Positions 11,802-22,969 of a DNA stretch of 64,000 bases are shown in pieces. This DNA comes from Bromus sterilis. Lineage: Eukaryota; Streptophyta; Magnoliopsida; Poales; Poaceae. The stretch spans positions 73,058,770-73,122,769 of the forward strand of contig OX465595.1 in NCBI GenBank assembly GCA_950022295.1, in the 5' to 3' direction. A model generated the notes under the pieces. It saw only the letters and a program-made list of their open reading frames with translations, did no database searches and had not been told where the DNA came from. The translations under genes and the position numbers were made by a program. The number at the start of each line of letters is the position of its first letter. Within the stretch, counting starts at the first letter, position 1.

Positions 11802-14800
11802 TGTCGGGACCCGGGGTTTGCGTATGTAATTCCAGTCACAACTCAATCACATGGAGATCCGAGAGCCGTACCCACTTGTCTAAGCAGACAAGGCCAAGCA
11901 CAAAACACTCTCGGAAAGCATCGTACTTGAGGGGCATCCCATCCAGGCCGGATGATCAACTGAGATGGGTCCTCATCGCCCGCTCACAAGTCTAAATGAT
12001 TATGGGTGGTGGAATCCCATACTCATAGACAAGTTGCCTCAACCATGTTATCGATTGAATCATAACCCTTACATAAACAGACTCCAGCCCGATCACTTAG
12101 TCGGGGTATAGGGCGGGCTCGATCATACAACAAAGTGTGCCACGTGACAGAGTCACGAGCAATCGCATCGCGATGCCCCAAGCTGCGCACATCTAAGGGC
12201 CACTTGGTGTATAAAATACCGTCATCCAGATCACAACTAAGGTCTCAAAAAACCATACTAAGACATGCATGTTATAATCATACACGCAACACGCATGCCT
12301 AGTATGAACAGCAGGTATCATCACATAACTCTACAAAGTACTTCTTTATTGACTTACACATAGAGTATACAAAGATCACATGTCTGTGATCAACATTACA
12401 TCATACAACGGAAGCAAATTAGGTCTGAGTACAGACAAGTTTAACAAATGGCTTAGAGAAGCCTTGTAAACATACATGCCCTTCCACGAGGGACCAGACT
12501 GCTGTCTGGAACTATACTACCAAGGTCAACGTCGAGCTTCACGAAGGTGACTCCATCGGGGGTCCGGATTCTCATCTAACACATAGAATAAGCAAACGTT
12601 AGTACAAAGTCGTACTCATCAAGACTTACATCAGAACTACACTACTCATGGTAAAGTTTCAAGGTAAAGGGAGGTGGGTTATCAACATGCAGAAGTGCCA
12701 GCTTTGACTTAGCTAGTCCTGTACTACGAGTACCAGACTTGAGGTCAGAAGCGTACATGAGTCCACTACCAGTTTCAACATGCAGAAGTGCCAGCTTTGA
12801 CTTAGCTAGTCCTGTACTACGAGTACCAAACTTGAGGTAAGAAGCGTACACGAGTCCACTACCAAGTCTCCAACCAATACACCACTGTGGATACTACCTC
12901 GACTTCCCCACGAGGAGTACACCATAGCACTCGTGCTTATCTTGCGAGTTTTAGAAGTATCCATTCAAGTTGTTTAAAAATCAGGTACAAGTTCCAAGTA
13001 GTCCTCAACCGCGGACCATTAGTTACCGCCAGGTCTCGGCACCATTCAAGGGTTGTCGGCGAGGATGTTCACCACAACACTTCGCCCACAGCTCCGTTCT
13101 AGTCCAAGGAGTCAACTGTCTGAGGTCCAAACCTAACTGGAGTTCCGGCCGAGCTTCCAGCCAGGACTCAAACCATGTAGGCACGATAGACAAGCCCACC
13201 TCGACGGATGGTTCTCCGCTTGACAAGCCATGTTCTACAGTCCCTACCATGAATGCCACATTTCATTTCCTTTATCTTTCTATGCATATGCCGAATGGAA
13301 AACCCTAACTAGGTGTGACTCCTGGACTTGGATCGGGGTGAGTTACTAGGTCGAGAGGGGTCAGTGAGCCCAATGTGTGGTTGTACTCTTTGTCTCGGAT
13401 TACCATACAAGAACTCGGGCTTAAGGCGGTGTTCAACGAGACAACCCACTGTGTACTCCTACATAGCCTCTCATCGTTCACCTTGTATTAGGGTAGATTC
13501 ACCAACACAGTTTCACTTTCATCAACACCATGTTCACTATCATCCCGACTCACATCAAAAGCATCCTCATTGTAAACTCTAAGCATGCAATAAGCAGTAA
13601 CAGTTGCAGGGGCTACATGATATCAATCAACTCCTATGTCAGCTAGGATTGTGGTTTCTTACTACTGTGACAAGATGATAGGTCATGCATCGGATATGGG
13701 TTCAACTATGTGGTAGAATCGATAACAAGGTGATCTCCTAAACATGCATAAGGGAGACTGAGTGGGAAGTGGGATTTTATAGACATGATGAATGGGGTTT
13801 TCTTGCCTTGCTGACGATACACTGGTTTATCGAACTTCTGCTTCGGGGGTGACCTCCATCTCGGAAACACTGTTACCGGAACAATCATCAACAAAGGGGC
13901 CAACATCGAAAGTAGAATGCACAAGAACGTGTTAAGATTGTGATATGAAGTATATAGCACTGATGTGTTGAAGATTCAAGTTAATTGAAGTGTATTAAAA
14001 TTGAATTAAAAATTCAAACTTCAAATTCAAATTCAAATTATTCCATATGCATGTTTGATACTTTTCACCCATTTTAAAAGTGTCAAACATGAACACAAAT
14101 TGAATATCCATACTCCTTGCATTTTTCTGATAATTTTTCATATATTATTTATTAAATTTGGAGATAGGATTAAAAAGTTATTGAATTTCAAAGTTTACTC
14201 TATTTTCTGGGTTTTCTTTAATGTTTTTATTCCATTTATTGCATCATGCTGATGCAATGCTGGCGTCACCAGGGGCTGACATGTGGGGCCCTATGGTCAG
14301 TGACCCAGAGGCTTAATCCCTTTTAAATAATTAACAGTGGGTTAATTAGGGGGGTTGGCCCACCTGTCAGTGTAATAGGGGGGGGTGGCTAAGGGGGGAT
14401 TAACCCCTAACTAAACCGCCCACCGGCGGTTAACCGGCGGCGGCCACCGTGCACGGCGGCGACACGCCGGGGTGGCCTTTCTTCCACGGTTCGGTACGGG
14501 GAAACCACGGGGAGGTGCCCCTTGCTCGCCCGCATCACCTCCTGCCCACAGGGAGGCATGGGGTGCGCCGGAGCCTCGCCGGCGACGAGGCACGCGGCGG
14601 CCGAAGCACTGTGTAGGCGGGCACGGGGATTTCTCCCACGGGGAGAACGTTGGGAGGTGGCAAACGGAGCGCGATTCTCACCAGAGCTCGATGGCGAGCA
14701 CGGAGAGGCCGGAGGGGGCTCGGCGGCGTCCAATTCCTTTCCGGAGCTCACGACGGCCGGCGGCGGCGGGTTGAAGATGGCGTCGACCTCGGCCTTCTGG

Positions 14801-15622
14801 GCTCGATTCCCCTCTGGTGGTGACGAAGACGAGGACGCTGGTCTTCCTGGACATGGTGGGGAGGTCCGGTTCGGCCGTTGGCCACGGCTGCGCGGCCGCA
14901 CGCTCCAGCGAGCTCACTGTCGCCGCGCGGAAAAGGCGAAGCAGAGAGGAGGAGGCGACCTGAGACTAGGGGGAAGGAAGGAGAAGCTCGTGGGCGTATG
15001 CGTGGCGTGCCTGGAGACGAGGGGAGGCCTAGAAGGGCCTCAACGGCGTCGAGGTGGCGCCGTCTTGCTCCCAGGCTGCCACCGAGGAGCTTGGGGAAGA
15101 AGACAAACTGGGGGTGGGCTGGGCCGAGCTGGTGGGCCTAGGGGGGTTTAGTTGGACTGGAAGCCAGGGGTACTTCCCTTTTTCTTTTTCTTTCTGTTTT
15201 GTTTTTCTTTCATTTGTTTGCTCTGATAAATAAATACCAAAGTATTTTTATAAATGCCCAAACTTTTTATATGGCTTTATGTGACCAGTACCTAGTCACT
15301 TCCAAGACTTGAGCATTTGTAAAATTCAAAATATTTGAATTAAAATTCAAATAGGATATTTATTTAACTCCATGCCCCTGTTTGAATATTTGAAATATCC
15401 ATGAGCATGGGATTGCTACCACATCACTTTATATGTGATCATGCATATTTATAAGACTTTTCAAAAATAACAGAGGAATTTTTGGAAGAAATTTTTGTCT
15501 GGCCATTTGAATTAAATTCTTTAGGGATTTTCTTTTCCCCATTTTTGAATTTCTCTTGAAAATTTTGCATGATGCAAAGGAGCACTTCAACCCTAGCACA
15601 TACAAAAAATAGGGTTGTGACA
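11802..15622 (-). repeat. TE2 5' LTR
   Basis: It is the partner of the 3045-6839 LTR, 3821 bp, with the same termini. It has the same layout, including the GC-rich block at about 14400-15130, in which overlapping open frames exist on both strands. Compared with the 3' LTR it has a 93-bp tandem duplication (12683-12868) and a 57-bp deletion near 13011-13013. As the 5' LTR it would carry the promoter; candidate TATA-like sequences lie on the minus strand near 15255-15275, but I cannot choose between them. Confidence 0.92.
12683..12868. repeat. 93-bp tandem duplication inside the TE2 5' LTR
   Basis: Two copies of exactly 93 bp (12683-12775 and 12776-12868), both starting CAACATGCAG. The 3' LTR has a single copy near 3928-4020, so the duplication arose after insertion. 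Confidence 0.9.
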
Positions 15623-15627
15623 GAGTT
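15623..15627. repeat. Target-site duplication of TE2, right copy
   Basis: GAGTT follows the LTR end TTGTGACA and matches 3040-3044. Confidence 0.95.
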
Positions 15628-16513
15628 TGCCTGTTGCACTGAGTTGTGTGTCTTGACTTGGAGTAGGTAATTGAGGTTGCTATTCTTTTGTAGTAGTAAG
15701 TTGCAATAGTTTTGAGGTATTGTTTTGAGTAATGTTTGCACTTTTGGTGTCAAGAGCTTTAGCCTATTAGTGACATATGTCGTATTTCTGGCAATCCGTG
15801 TTTATTTTCAAAACCTACAAAATTAGTTGAGAACTCTAGCTACTAGATGGATCACTACTCTTCTGAGGGGTCGAGTATTAGAGTACACTCACGTACCACG
15901 AGTCGAGGATGCGCAAGGATAACCAAACCCCCATACACTCCTCCTCGGGGTACTTGTCTCTTTGTTAAACCTCCTTATTAGATTGAGAGTTACCGATAAT
16001 AAGTGCATGAGTTCTTCGGACTAATGTGAGTATTCGAAAGTTGACACTTCCACCTTCCCATATTTTGCTAGCCTTTTCTGTGCCGTGCATTGCTTTCTTC
16101 TCACTCCGAGAGTTGGCGTCCACCTTCGCCAGTACATCCAAACCCTTGGCACGATACGCTCTGTCATCATAAGCCTCCTTATATCCTTCCTCAAAACAGC
16201 CACCATACCTACCTATCAAGGCATTTCCATAGCCTTTCCGAGATATATTGCCATGCAACATCCATCTTCTCATGACTTGATCTTCATGTCATACATTCTA
16301 CTCGCTTGATCGATAAGCCGCATGCTAGTTGGGCCTTTCCCTAATCATTGCTACATTACGCGCTAGTATCATTGCATATCCTGCTACACTGGCAGAGGCA
16401 TACATTTGCATACATCATGATAGTTACATTTTCTTTATGATTTGAGTACTTTGTAAAATGTGAAAGATCTTCTATATTTTTGTAATATATAGAGTGTTGC
16501 CCCAAAAGTGAGG

Positions 16514-16585
16514 AAAAGATCCCAAAGTGGACAAATTAAAAGATCTCAAAGAGGACAAATTAAAAGATCCCAAAGAGGACAAATG
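16514..16585 (+). repeat. 24-bp minisatellite, three copies (element A)
   Basis: Three units of AAAAGATCCCAAAGnGGACAA plus 3-4 bases are in tandem. B has two units (22922-22969) and E has three, one of them 26 bp long (44111-44184). Confidence 0.85.
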
Positions 16586-17010
16586 AGAGTTAAATAGAAA
16601 GAGCCATTGAGGCCACTAAAAAATACAAAAAAATGTCGAAAAGGAGTGGATTATTTTGAATTGTACCTGGCTAGTGGTCTGGGGATGAGTCAAGATAAGA
16701 TTCCAAAGAAGACCAAGTGTGAAACGTTAGTAGATTGAGTTATCAACATAAAAATACCTTTTCTCGTATATCCCTATCCCCTTTCTTGCACGCAAACACA
16801 ATTTGGAGATATTAGAGTCACGGACAGCGAGAGCTCTTGCACCTTTATGTTCTTATGTTATTTCTTTCAATACTAGATATAGACTCTTGCCTGTTATGAC
16901 TTGAATTGAATTGCATGCTTTGATTTCTTTCCTTACAAAGTTCTTATATGGTTGTTAGCTTGTCACCACAGAAATTACGCTTGTTATCATTTACTTACTT
17001 GAGGACGAGC

Positions 17011-17031
17011 AGGAATTAAGCTTGGGGATGT
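17011..17031 (+). promoter_or_regulatory. Element A polypurine tract
   Basis: GGAATTAAGCTTGGGGATGT abuts the 3' LTR start TGATACGTCC at 17032. The same tract precedes the 3' LTRs at 23871 and 45076. Confidence 0.85.
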
Positions 17032-17691
17032 TGATACGTCCAAAACGTATCTATAATTTCTGCTTGCTCCATGCCTCTTTTGTGTGATATTGCTATGATA
17101 TTGATGAACTTACATACACTTTTGATCATATTTGGACTAACCCATTAACTCAGTGCACCCCAGTGCCAGTTCATGTTTTCTGCTATTTTTCGATATCAGG
17201 TTTCCCCCTTATTAAATGTACCAGAAAAATTCCGGGAAAAATAAAGGAAAAATCAGCGTACCGAAAGCTTTGAGAAAAGCCCGAGAGTGGTCAGAGGGGA
17301 GCCAAGGGCCCCCAGGCGGCCAGAGGGCGCGGCCAGGCGCCTGGCCCACCTCTGGCTGCCCCCTTTCGCCTATTTATTCCCCGTGACGAGAAACCCTCGG
17401 GGGCGGAACCCTTTTTCGCGATCTCTCCTCTATTCCGCCGCCGCCGCGCTTCCAAGATCGGGAGCAGCAGAAGACCTCTTGCCGGCACCCTGCCGGAGGG
17501 AGGAATCACCTCCGGGAGCTTCTCCACCACCATGGATGCTTCCCGGATGAACCATGAGTAGTCCACCTTGGACCATGGGTCCATGATATGTAGCTATGTG
17601 ATGTTCTCCTACCCTCTTTGTTCTTCATGGATTAGACCTCGTGAGCTGCCCTACATGATCGAGGCACATATGTAATATTTCTGCTGTTGCT
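17032..17691 (+). repeat. Element A 3' LTR, truncated
   Basis: It starts TGATACGTCC and matches the first ~660 bp of the 1.6-kb LTRs of B and E, including the TATA-like CCTATTTATTCC near 17370. It stops matching after CTGCTGTTGCT at 17691; the distal ~1 kb is missing. Confidence 0.88.
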
Positions 17692-17702
17692 TGCCCGTAG
17701 GA
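17692..17702. other. 11-bp filler at a rearrangement junction
   Basis: TGCCCGTAGGA matches neither the forward LTR to its left (B continues ATGCTGAGTTT) nor the inverted LTR to its right. Such non-templated inserts are typical of end-joining repair. Confidence 0.65.
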
Positions 17703-18347
17703 CCCAACGAAGTTCAGAGAGGTTGTCAATCTCTCTGGTCTTGTTGTTTACAAAGGGTCAAACACACAAGGGATAATGATAATGATAACAACTGAAAGTA
17801 AATACTGAAAATATAAATAGGCTTGTAAACAATGATGAGGATATGGACCGGGGTCCCGTGATGTTCACTAGTGATGTCTCTCTCCCAAAAGACAATAAAA
17901 CTGCTATGCGAGGTAAACAAATTACAGATGGGCAATGGCAGGATTATAAACGCACGGCAGTGCTAACTATGCTACAAAAGAAAGGAAGAGGCTCAAAAGC
18001 ATGGGCCAGTACGCAAAAATAAGTAGACCGAAATCCATCTACATCTACTACTAATCATCCACCTTGAGATATCTATCCAGAACATCTCGCTGGTATTAAG
18101 TTGCGAGTCCCACCCAAAGTGTAAACCCAAAGCAACAGACAACTGCATTAAAAGAACTTTGCGTAAAGTAAACAATCCTTGCAACCGTGGTTACAAGCAC
18201 CGTTGTTTTCCCCCTTGTGGCCACATCACATCCCCTAGACTCATGTTTCTGTCACTCAAGCATGTCATCAGGGGGCATGTACCCACAATGGAGCATAACG
18301 TTCCCTCTTGGAGTTACTATCCACCACTTTCGCAAAGCAATAAACAG
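17703..18347 (-). repeat. LTR J, distal part (A/B/E family, inverted)
   Basis: This is the reverse complement of the B LTR region from about 19213 to 19840, ending at the equivalent of CTTCGTTGGG. It is the second half of an LTR whose first half lies at 53235-54044. The halves are separated by element C, and removing C with one copy of AACAG restores continuous LTR sequence. Confidence 0.9.
18343..18347. repeat. Target-site duplication of element C, left copy
   Basis: AACAG precedes the C terminus TGTGATGCCC. The partner AACAT is at 53230-53234, one mismatch. Confidence 0.85.
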
Positions 18348-18431
18348 TGTGATGCCCCCAAAATCAAGTCGTGTACAGTAATCATACACGCAAGGTACAC
18401 GATCGAGATTAGGGACTCACGGTGAGATATC
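18348..18431 (-). repeat. Element C left (3') LTR, outer piece
   Basis: The first 84 bp of the C LTR in plus-strand reading, beginning TGTGATGCCC. Element B is inserted at its end; the LTR resumes after B at 25520. Confidence 0.88.
18427..18431. repeat. Target-site duplication of element B, left copy
   Basis: ATATC directly precedes the B LTR and is repeated at 25515-25519. Confidence 0.95.
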
Positions 18432-20031
18432 TGATACGTCCAAAACGTATCTATAATTTCTGCTTGCTCCATGCATGTTTTGTGAGATATTGCTATGATC
18501 TAGATACACTTTCATACTCTTTTGATCATATTTGGACTAACCTATTAACTCAGTGCACCACAGTGCCAGTTCCTGTTTTCTGCTGTTTTTCTATTTCAGT
18601 TTTCCCCCACATAAAAAGTGCTATAAAAATTCGGGAAAAATCAGATAAAAATCAGCGCAGAAGAATCTTCCAGATGAACCTAGGTGGGGCCAGAGGGGCT
18701 GGCCGCGCCAGGGGAGCGCCTGGACCCCTGGTGGCCCCCCTGGCTGCCCCCTTCGCCTATATATTCTCCGTGACGAGAAACCCTCAGAAGAAGAACCCTT
18801 TTTCGCGATCTCGCCTCTGTTCCGCCGCCACCGCGCTTCCGAGATCGGGAGCATCAACATACCTCTTCCCGGTACCCTGCTCGAGGGAGGGCCGACCTCC
18901 GGGAGTCTCCTCTCCATCATGGATGCTTCCCGGATGTGCCGTGAGTAGTTTCCTATGGACCATGGGTCTGTGATCAGTAGCTATGTGATGTTCTCCTCCC
19001 CTCTTTGTTCTTCATAGTTTAGACCTCGTGAGCTGCCCTACATGATCGAGGTACTTTTGTAATCTTTCTGCTGTTGCTATGCTGAGTTTGATGGGATCTG
19101 ATGGATTTTGAGATTATTTTCAGATTGTGATTGAGTAATATATTTGATTCTTATCTTTTATATTTTTGTTCTTAAGTAATTCTTGCATGTTCTCCGTTGC
19201 TGTTTATTGCTTTGGCCAAGTAGTAGGTAGTAACCCCAAGAGGGAACATTATGCTCGATTGTGGGTTCATGCCCCCCGATGACACGCTTGAGTGACAGTA
19301 ACATGAGTCTAGGGGATGTGCTGTTGCCACAAGGGGGAAAACAACGGTGCTTGTAACCGCGGTTGCAAGGATTGTTTACTTTACGCAAAGTGTTTTTTAA
19401 TGCAGTTGTCTATTGCTTTGGGTTTACACTTTGGGTGGGGCTCACAACTTAATACCAGCGAGATGTTCTGGATAGATATCTGAAGGTGGATGATTAGTAG
19501 TAGATGCAGTTGGATTTCGGTCTACTTATTTTGGCGTTCTTCCCATGCTTTTGAGCCTCTTCCTTTCTTTTGTAGCATAGTTAGCATTGCGGCGCGTTCA
19601 TAATCTTGTCAATTTCCCTTCTGTAATTTGTTCACCTCGCTTAGAAGTTTTATCGTCTTTTGGGAGAGAGACATCACTAGTGAACATCACGTATCCAGGT
19701 CCATATCTTCATCACTGTTTCCACGCTCATTTACTTTTCTGCTTTTTACTTTCAGTTGCTATCATTATCCCTTGTGTTTGATCCTTCGTAAACAACAAGA
19801 CCGGAGAGATTGATAACCTCTCTGAACTTCGTTGGGAACAAAGTTATTTGTGTCTGTGTGCAGGTCCACGTCAGTTGCGCCGCTGACACCTACTTATCAT
19901 CTCCGGAGTCCTACTGGAGACAAACCTTGGTATCTTTACTGAGGGAAAATTTGCTGCTGTGCTACATGACGCCTTCCACTTGGGGTTTACCAATGAAGGG
20001 CGAGAAATCACTATCATCACCTCGTACATCA
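18432..20031 (+). repeat. Element B 5' LTR
   Basis: It is 1600 bp, from TGATACGTCC to CGTACATCA. It contains a GC-rich block (about 18675-18760), a TATA box and a TATA-downstream GC-rich leader. It is 44 bp shorter than the 3' LTR because of an indel in the GC-rich block. Confidence 0.95.
18758..18765 (+). promoter_or_regulatory. TATA box of the element B LTR promoter
   Basis: TATATATT follows a GC-rich block. Equivalent TATA-like sequences lie at the same place in the other family LTRs: 24241 (B 3' LTR), 38651 (E), near 17370 (A) and near 58910 (K). Transcription would start about 30 bases downstream; this is inferred. Confidence 0.6.
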
Positions 20032-20042
20032 CCAAAGATTTC

Positions 20043-20060
20043 TGGCGCCGTTGCCGGGGA
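20043..20060 (+). promoter_or_regulatory. Element B primer binding site (tRNA-Asp)
   Basis: TGGCGCCGTTGCCGGGGA is complementary to the 3' end of plant tRNA-Asp, 11 bases after the LTR end. Athila-type elements commonly use this primer. Confidence 0.88.
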
Positions 20061-20208
20061 CTCCGAGTGGTAAGATAGGGGAGTTGCACACTACCCTTTA
20101 CCTTTGTTTTTTTAGTCTTGTTAGTTTACCTTTCAGTTTTTATCTTTGTGTCCTATATCAAAAATCACAAAATAATAATAATTATTCATCTTACAAGTAG
20201 TTGTCATT

Positions 20209-21030
20209 ATGTCTGGCCGTTTTTCCTTTGTTGAGACAGAGGTTCTCACCTTTAAACAAAAAGGTGGTGAAAGTTTAAAAGATGCTTGGTATAGAATTAA
20301 TGATTCTCAAAAAAGAGCCACCAAGAAGCAATTCACTACTATCCTGCTTAGAAATTTTTATGTCGGGATTACTCCTTGGAATAGGTTCATATTAGACACT
20401 GCTATCAATGGGAATTTCCTAGAAGCCCCGATTTGGGAGTCTCTTAATGTTATTGAAAATCTTGTTGGAAATCTCCCTATTGCTAGCATACAAGAAGATA
20501 TAACTCTAGCTCACATTATGAAGAAACTTGAAAAGGTAGAGTCAGAAATACCAAGTATAACTAGGATAAATGAGTTGGATCGCAAGATTCAAGGGAATTT
20601 GTATAGGCTTGATAGCTCCATGCTTAAAATTATTAAAACTTTGGAGGTCATCAAATCCCGTGATACGGATCTTTCTAGGATTGATAAGATTGAGGAAATC
20701 ATTAATACTCTAGGAACTACATTTTCCTCAATCAAACCAAAAAATGTAGAGACTTCAGCAAGAAGGGAACCTAAGTTCAATTATTTCCCTAGGGTCCCCC
20801 GACCTAAAAATAAACCACCCATTACCACAGAAGTTGAAACCGTGAAAACTTTGGAAGAAATACCTCTCTTTGATAATTTTATAAATGAATCTCCCATTGA
20901 TTCTCCGCCTTTTGGTTTTCTCCCTAGAAGTATCTTCATTAGGCCTTGATTTGAAAGACCTCTTAAGACTAGTTGTACAATTGAAGAGCTTTTTGATGAT
21001 CTTGATAATGATTCGATTGATACAACGTGA
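20209..21030 (+). pseudogene. Short diverged gag-like gene of element B
   Basis: The open frame runs from ATG 20209 to TGA 20947-20949 (246 residues). The same frame continues after that stop to 21028-21030 with plausible coding sequence, so the first TGA is probably a CGA to TGA mutation. Residues about 20-90 align by eye with the second half of the E gag core: W-x-R, F-Y-x-G, and R-x-x-L-D-x-A-x-x-G-x-F occur in the same order and spacing. The N-terminal ~110 residues of E gag have no counterpart. Residues about 100-180 are rich in K, E, I and L and look like a coiled coil. No protease or zinc knuckle is present. It could be a minimal gag that co-assembles with a helper, or an unrelated coiled-coil protein. 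Confidence 0.7.
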
Positions 21031-21670
21031 TTCTTCTTTTGCATCATGCCTAGCTTAAAGGCATAAAAGAAAGCGCTTTTTGGAGGCAGCCCACAACGAA
21101 TTACGTTTCTTTTTGCTTTTTCTGTGTCTTGATGTTTGTTACTACTGTATCAACATCATTGTATCTTTATTTTTCTGCTTTGTGCCAAGTTATAGCCTCT
21201 TATGATAAGGGAAGCAAAAGTTGTGACATGCTGTCCAGAAAACAGATTTTGTCCCTTGACAGAAAAATTAGAATAAAATGACCAGATCATCTTTTTGATA
21301 TGAATTTTTTTGACAGCATGCTCTATACAATTGTGAAACTTTCGTATGTTCTGAGTTTTTTGAATTGAGTTGCAGAAGTGCCCCGAAAAAATTCTCTACT
21401 ACCTGCTGTTCTGTTTTTCACAGATTCTGCCACGTTTTGCCTCTCTTCACTTTTGCAAACCTTAAGCTTGCTTTTTCTTTGCAAAAACTTTTTGGCACTC
21501 TTGAGAAACAGTATCTCTTCAAGAATATCTTTATATACAGTGGGGAAAAATTATTTTATTAAGGGTACTAACCTCTCTAATCAGCTTATGATGAGTTATG
21601 TATGAAGGGAGTTTTCAAGTGTGCGATGGAAGATGATGAAAGAAGATTAAGAAGTGTCAAGCGCTCAAGC

Positions 21671-21695
21671 TTGGGGATGCCCCATGCATCCCCAA
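21671..21695 (+). repeat. Polypurine-like hairpin (element B)
   Basis: TTGGGGATGC (21671-21680) pairs with GCATCCCCAA (21686-21695), with a 5-base loop. It is the counterpart of 2599-2626 in A. Confidence 0.85.
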
Positions 21696-22921
21696 TAAAT
21701 ATTCAAGGAGACTCAAGCGGCTAAGCTTGGGGATGCCCCCGTGCATCCCATTCTCCATCAACAATTATCAGTTCATCTCTCGTTTCACTATATTTTTATC
21801 ACTTCATGCGTTATGTGCTATGCTTGGATCGTCTCGCTCTTAGGTTTTATTTTTAGTTTTCTTTAGTTTTTCTTGCTGGTCATAACAAGTTAGACCCCAT
21901 CTTGCTTTGTGTGGGAGATAAACACGGTCCACTCTAATCTAGAACACATCATAGGATTTTTCCTGCTTATCTTTTTGCTGTTGTGTGTTCTTTATCTTTT
22001 CGTAGCTGCTGCCATGTTTAGTTTTAGTCTTAGTTTGTCTTTAGCAAGAGCCTTGGCTTTTGTTTAGTTTTTTTCTGGAACTCTCTTTAGTTTTCATGTT
22101 TATCTTGTTAAGAGAGTTGGTTGTTGCACTGAGTTGTGTCTTGTCTTGAAAGTAGGTAATTAAGGTTTCTATTTAATTCTAGTAGTAACTTGCAATAGTT
22201 TTGAGGTATTGATGTGAGTAATGTCTGAACTTTTGGTGTCAAGAGCTCTAGCCTATTAGTGATAGGTGTCGTATTTTGGGCAATCCGTGTGTATTTTCAA
22301 AACCTACAAAAACTAGTTGAGAACTCTAAACTACTAGATGGATCACTAATCTTTGGAGGGATTGAATATTAGAGTATACTCACGTACCATGAGTCGAGGA
22401 TGCGCAAGGATAACCAAACCCCCATACACTCCTCCTCGGGGTACTTGTCTCTTTGTGAACCTCCTTATTAGATTGAGAGTTACCGATAATAAGTGCATGA
22501 GTTCTTCGGACTAATGTAAGTATTGAAAGTTGACACTTCCACCTTCCCATATTTTGCTAGCCTCTCCCGTGCCGTGCATTGCCTTCTTCTCACTCCGAGA
22601 GTTGGTGTCCACCTTCGCCGCTACATCCAAACCCTTGGCATGATACGCTCTGTCATCATAAGCCTCCTTATATCTTTCCTCAAAACAGCCACCATACCTA
22701 CCTATCAAGGCATTTCCATAGCCTTTCTGAGATATATTCCCATGCAACATCCACCTCTTCATGACTTGAGCTTCATGTCATACATGTTCCTGCTACACTG
22801 GCAGCGACATACATTGCATACATCATGATAGCTACATCTTCTTTATGATTTCGAGTACCTTGTAAAGTGTGAAAGATCTCCTTTATCTTCTTGTAAAATA
22901 GAGTGTTGCCCTTAAGTGAGG

Positions 22922-22969
22922 AAAAGATCCCAAAGTGGACACAATAAAAGATCCCAAAGAGGACAAATG
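22922..22969 (+). repeat. 24-bp minisatellite, two copies (element B)
   Basis: Two units start AAAAGATCCCAAAG; A and E carry three. Confidence 0.85.

Larger units (their letters stand above)
3045..15622 (-). mobile_element. TE2: complete chromodomain Gypsy retrotransposon, minus strand
   Basis: This is a full-length element of about 12.6 kb nested in A. It has two LTRs of about 3.8 kb, an initiator tRNA-Met primer site, gag-protease, reverse transcriptase, RNase H, integrase with a C-terminal chromodomain, and a polypurine tract. Both LTRs run TG to CA and a 5-bp duplication GAGTT flanks the element. Gene order and chromodomain place it in the chromoviruses; the Del/Tekay lineage is likely from the long LTRs and chromodomain type but was not tested. 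It is inactive now: several in-frame stops and one frameshift break the polyprotein. Confidence 0.95.
15628..17031 (+). mobile_element. Element A, 3' noncoding region resumed after TE2
   Basis: The sequence continues A's noncoding region from 3044 to the 3' LTR. It corresponds to 22100-23870 in B and 43220-45075 in E, but is shorter because parts present in B and E (for example the block around 23050-23450) are absent. It contains a 3 x 24-bp minisatellite (16514-16585) and ends with the polypurine tract. I see no coding sequence. Confidence 0.85.

Noticed and set aside
14407..15151. 164- and 209-codon open frames on opposite strands in the TE2 5' LTR
   Set aside because: Same GC-rich LTR block; the homologous block in the 3' LTR (5600-6330) has the frames broken at different places.
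17703..18347. Possible in-place inversion of the second half of A's 3' LTR
   Set aside because: The segment continues without loss into 53235-54044 across element C, which shows that it belongs to a separate inverted LTR (J).
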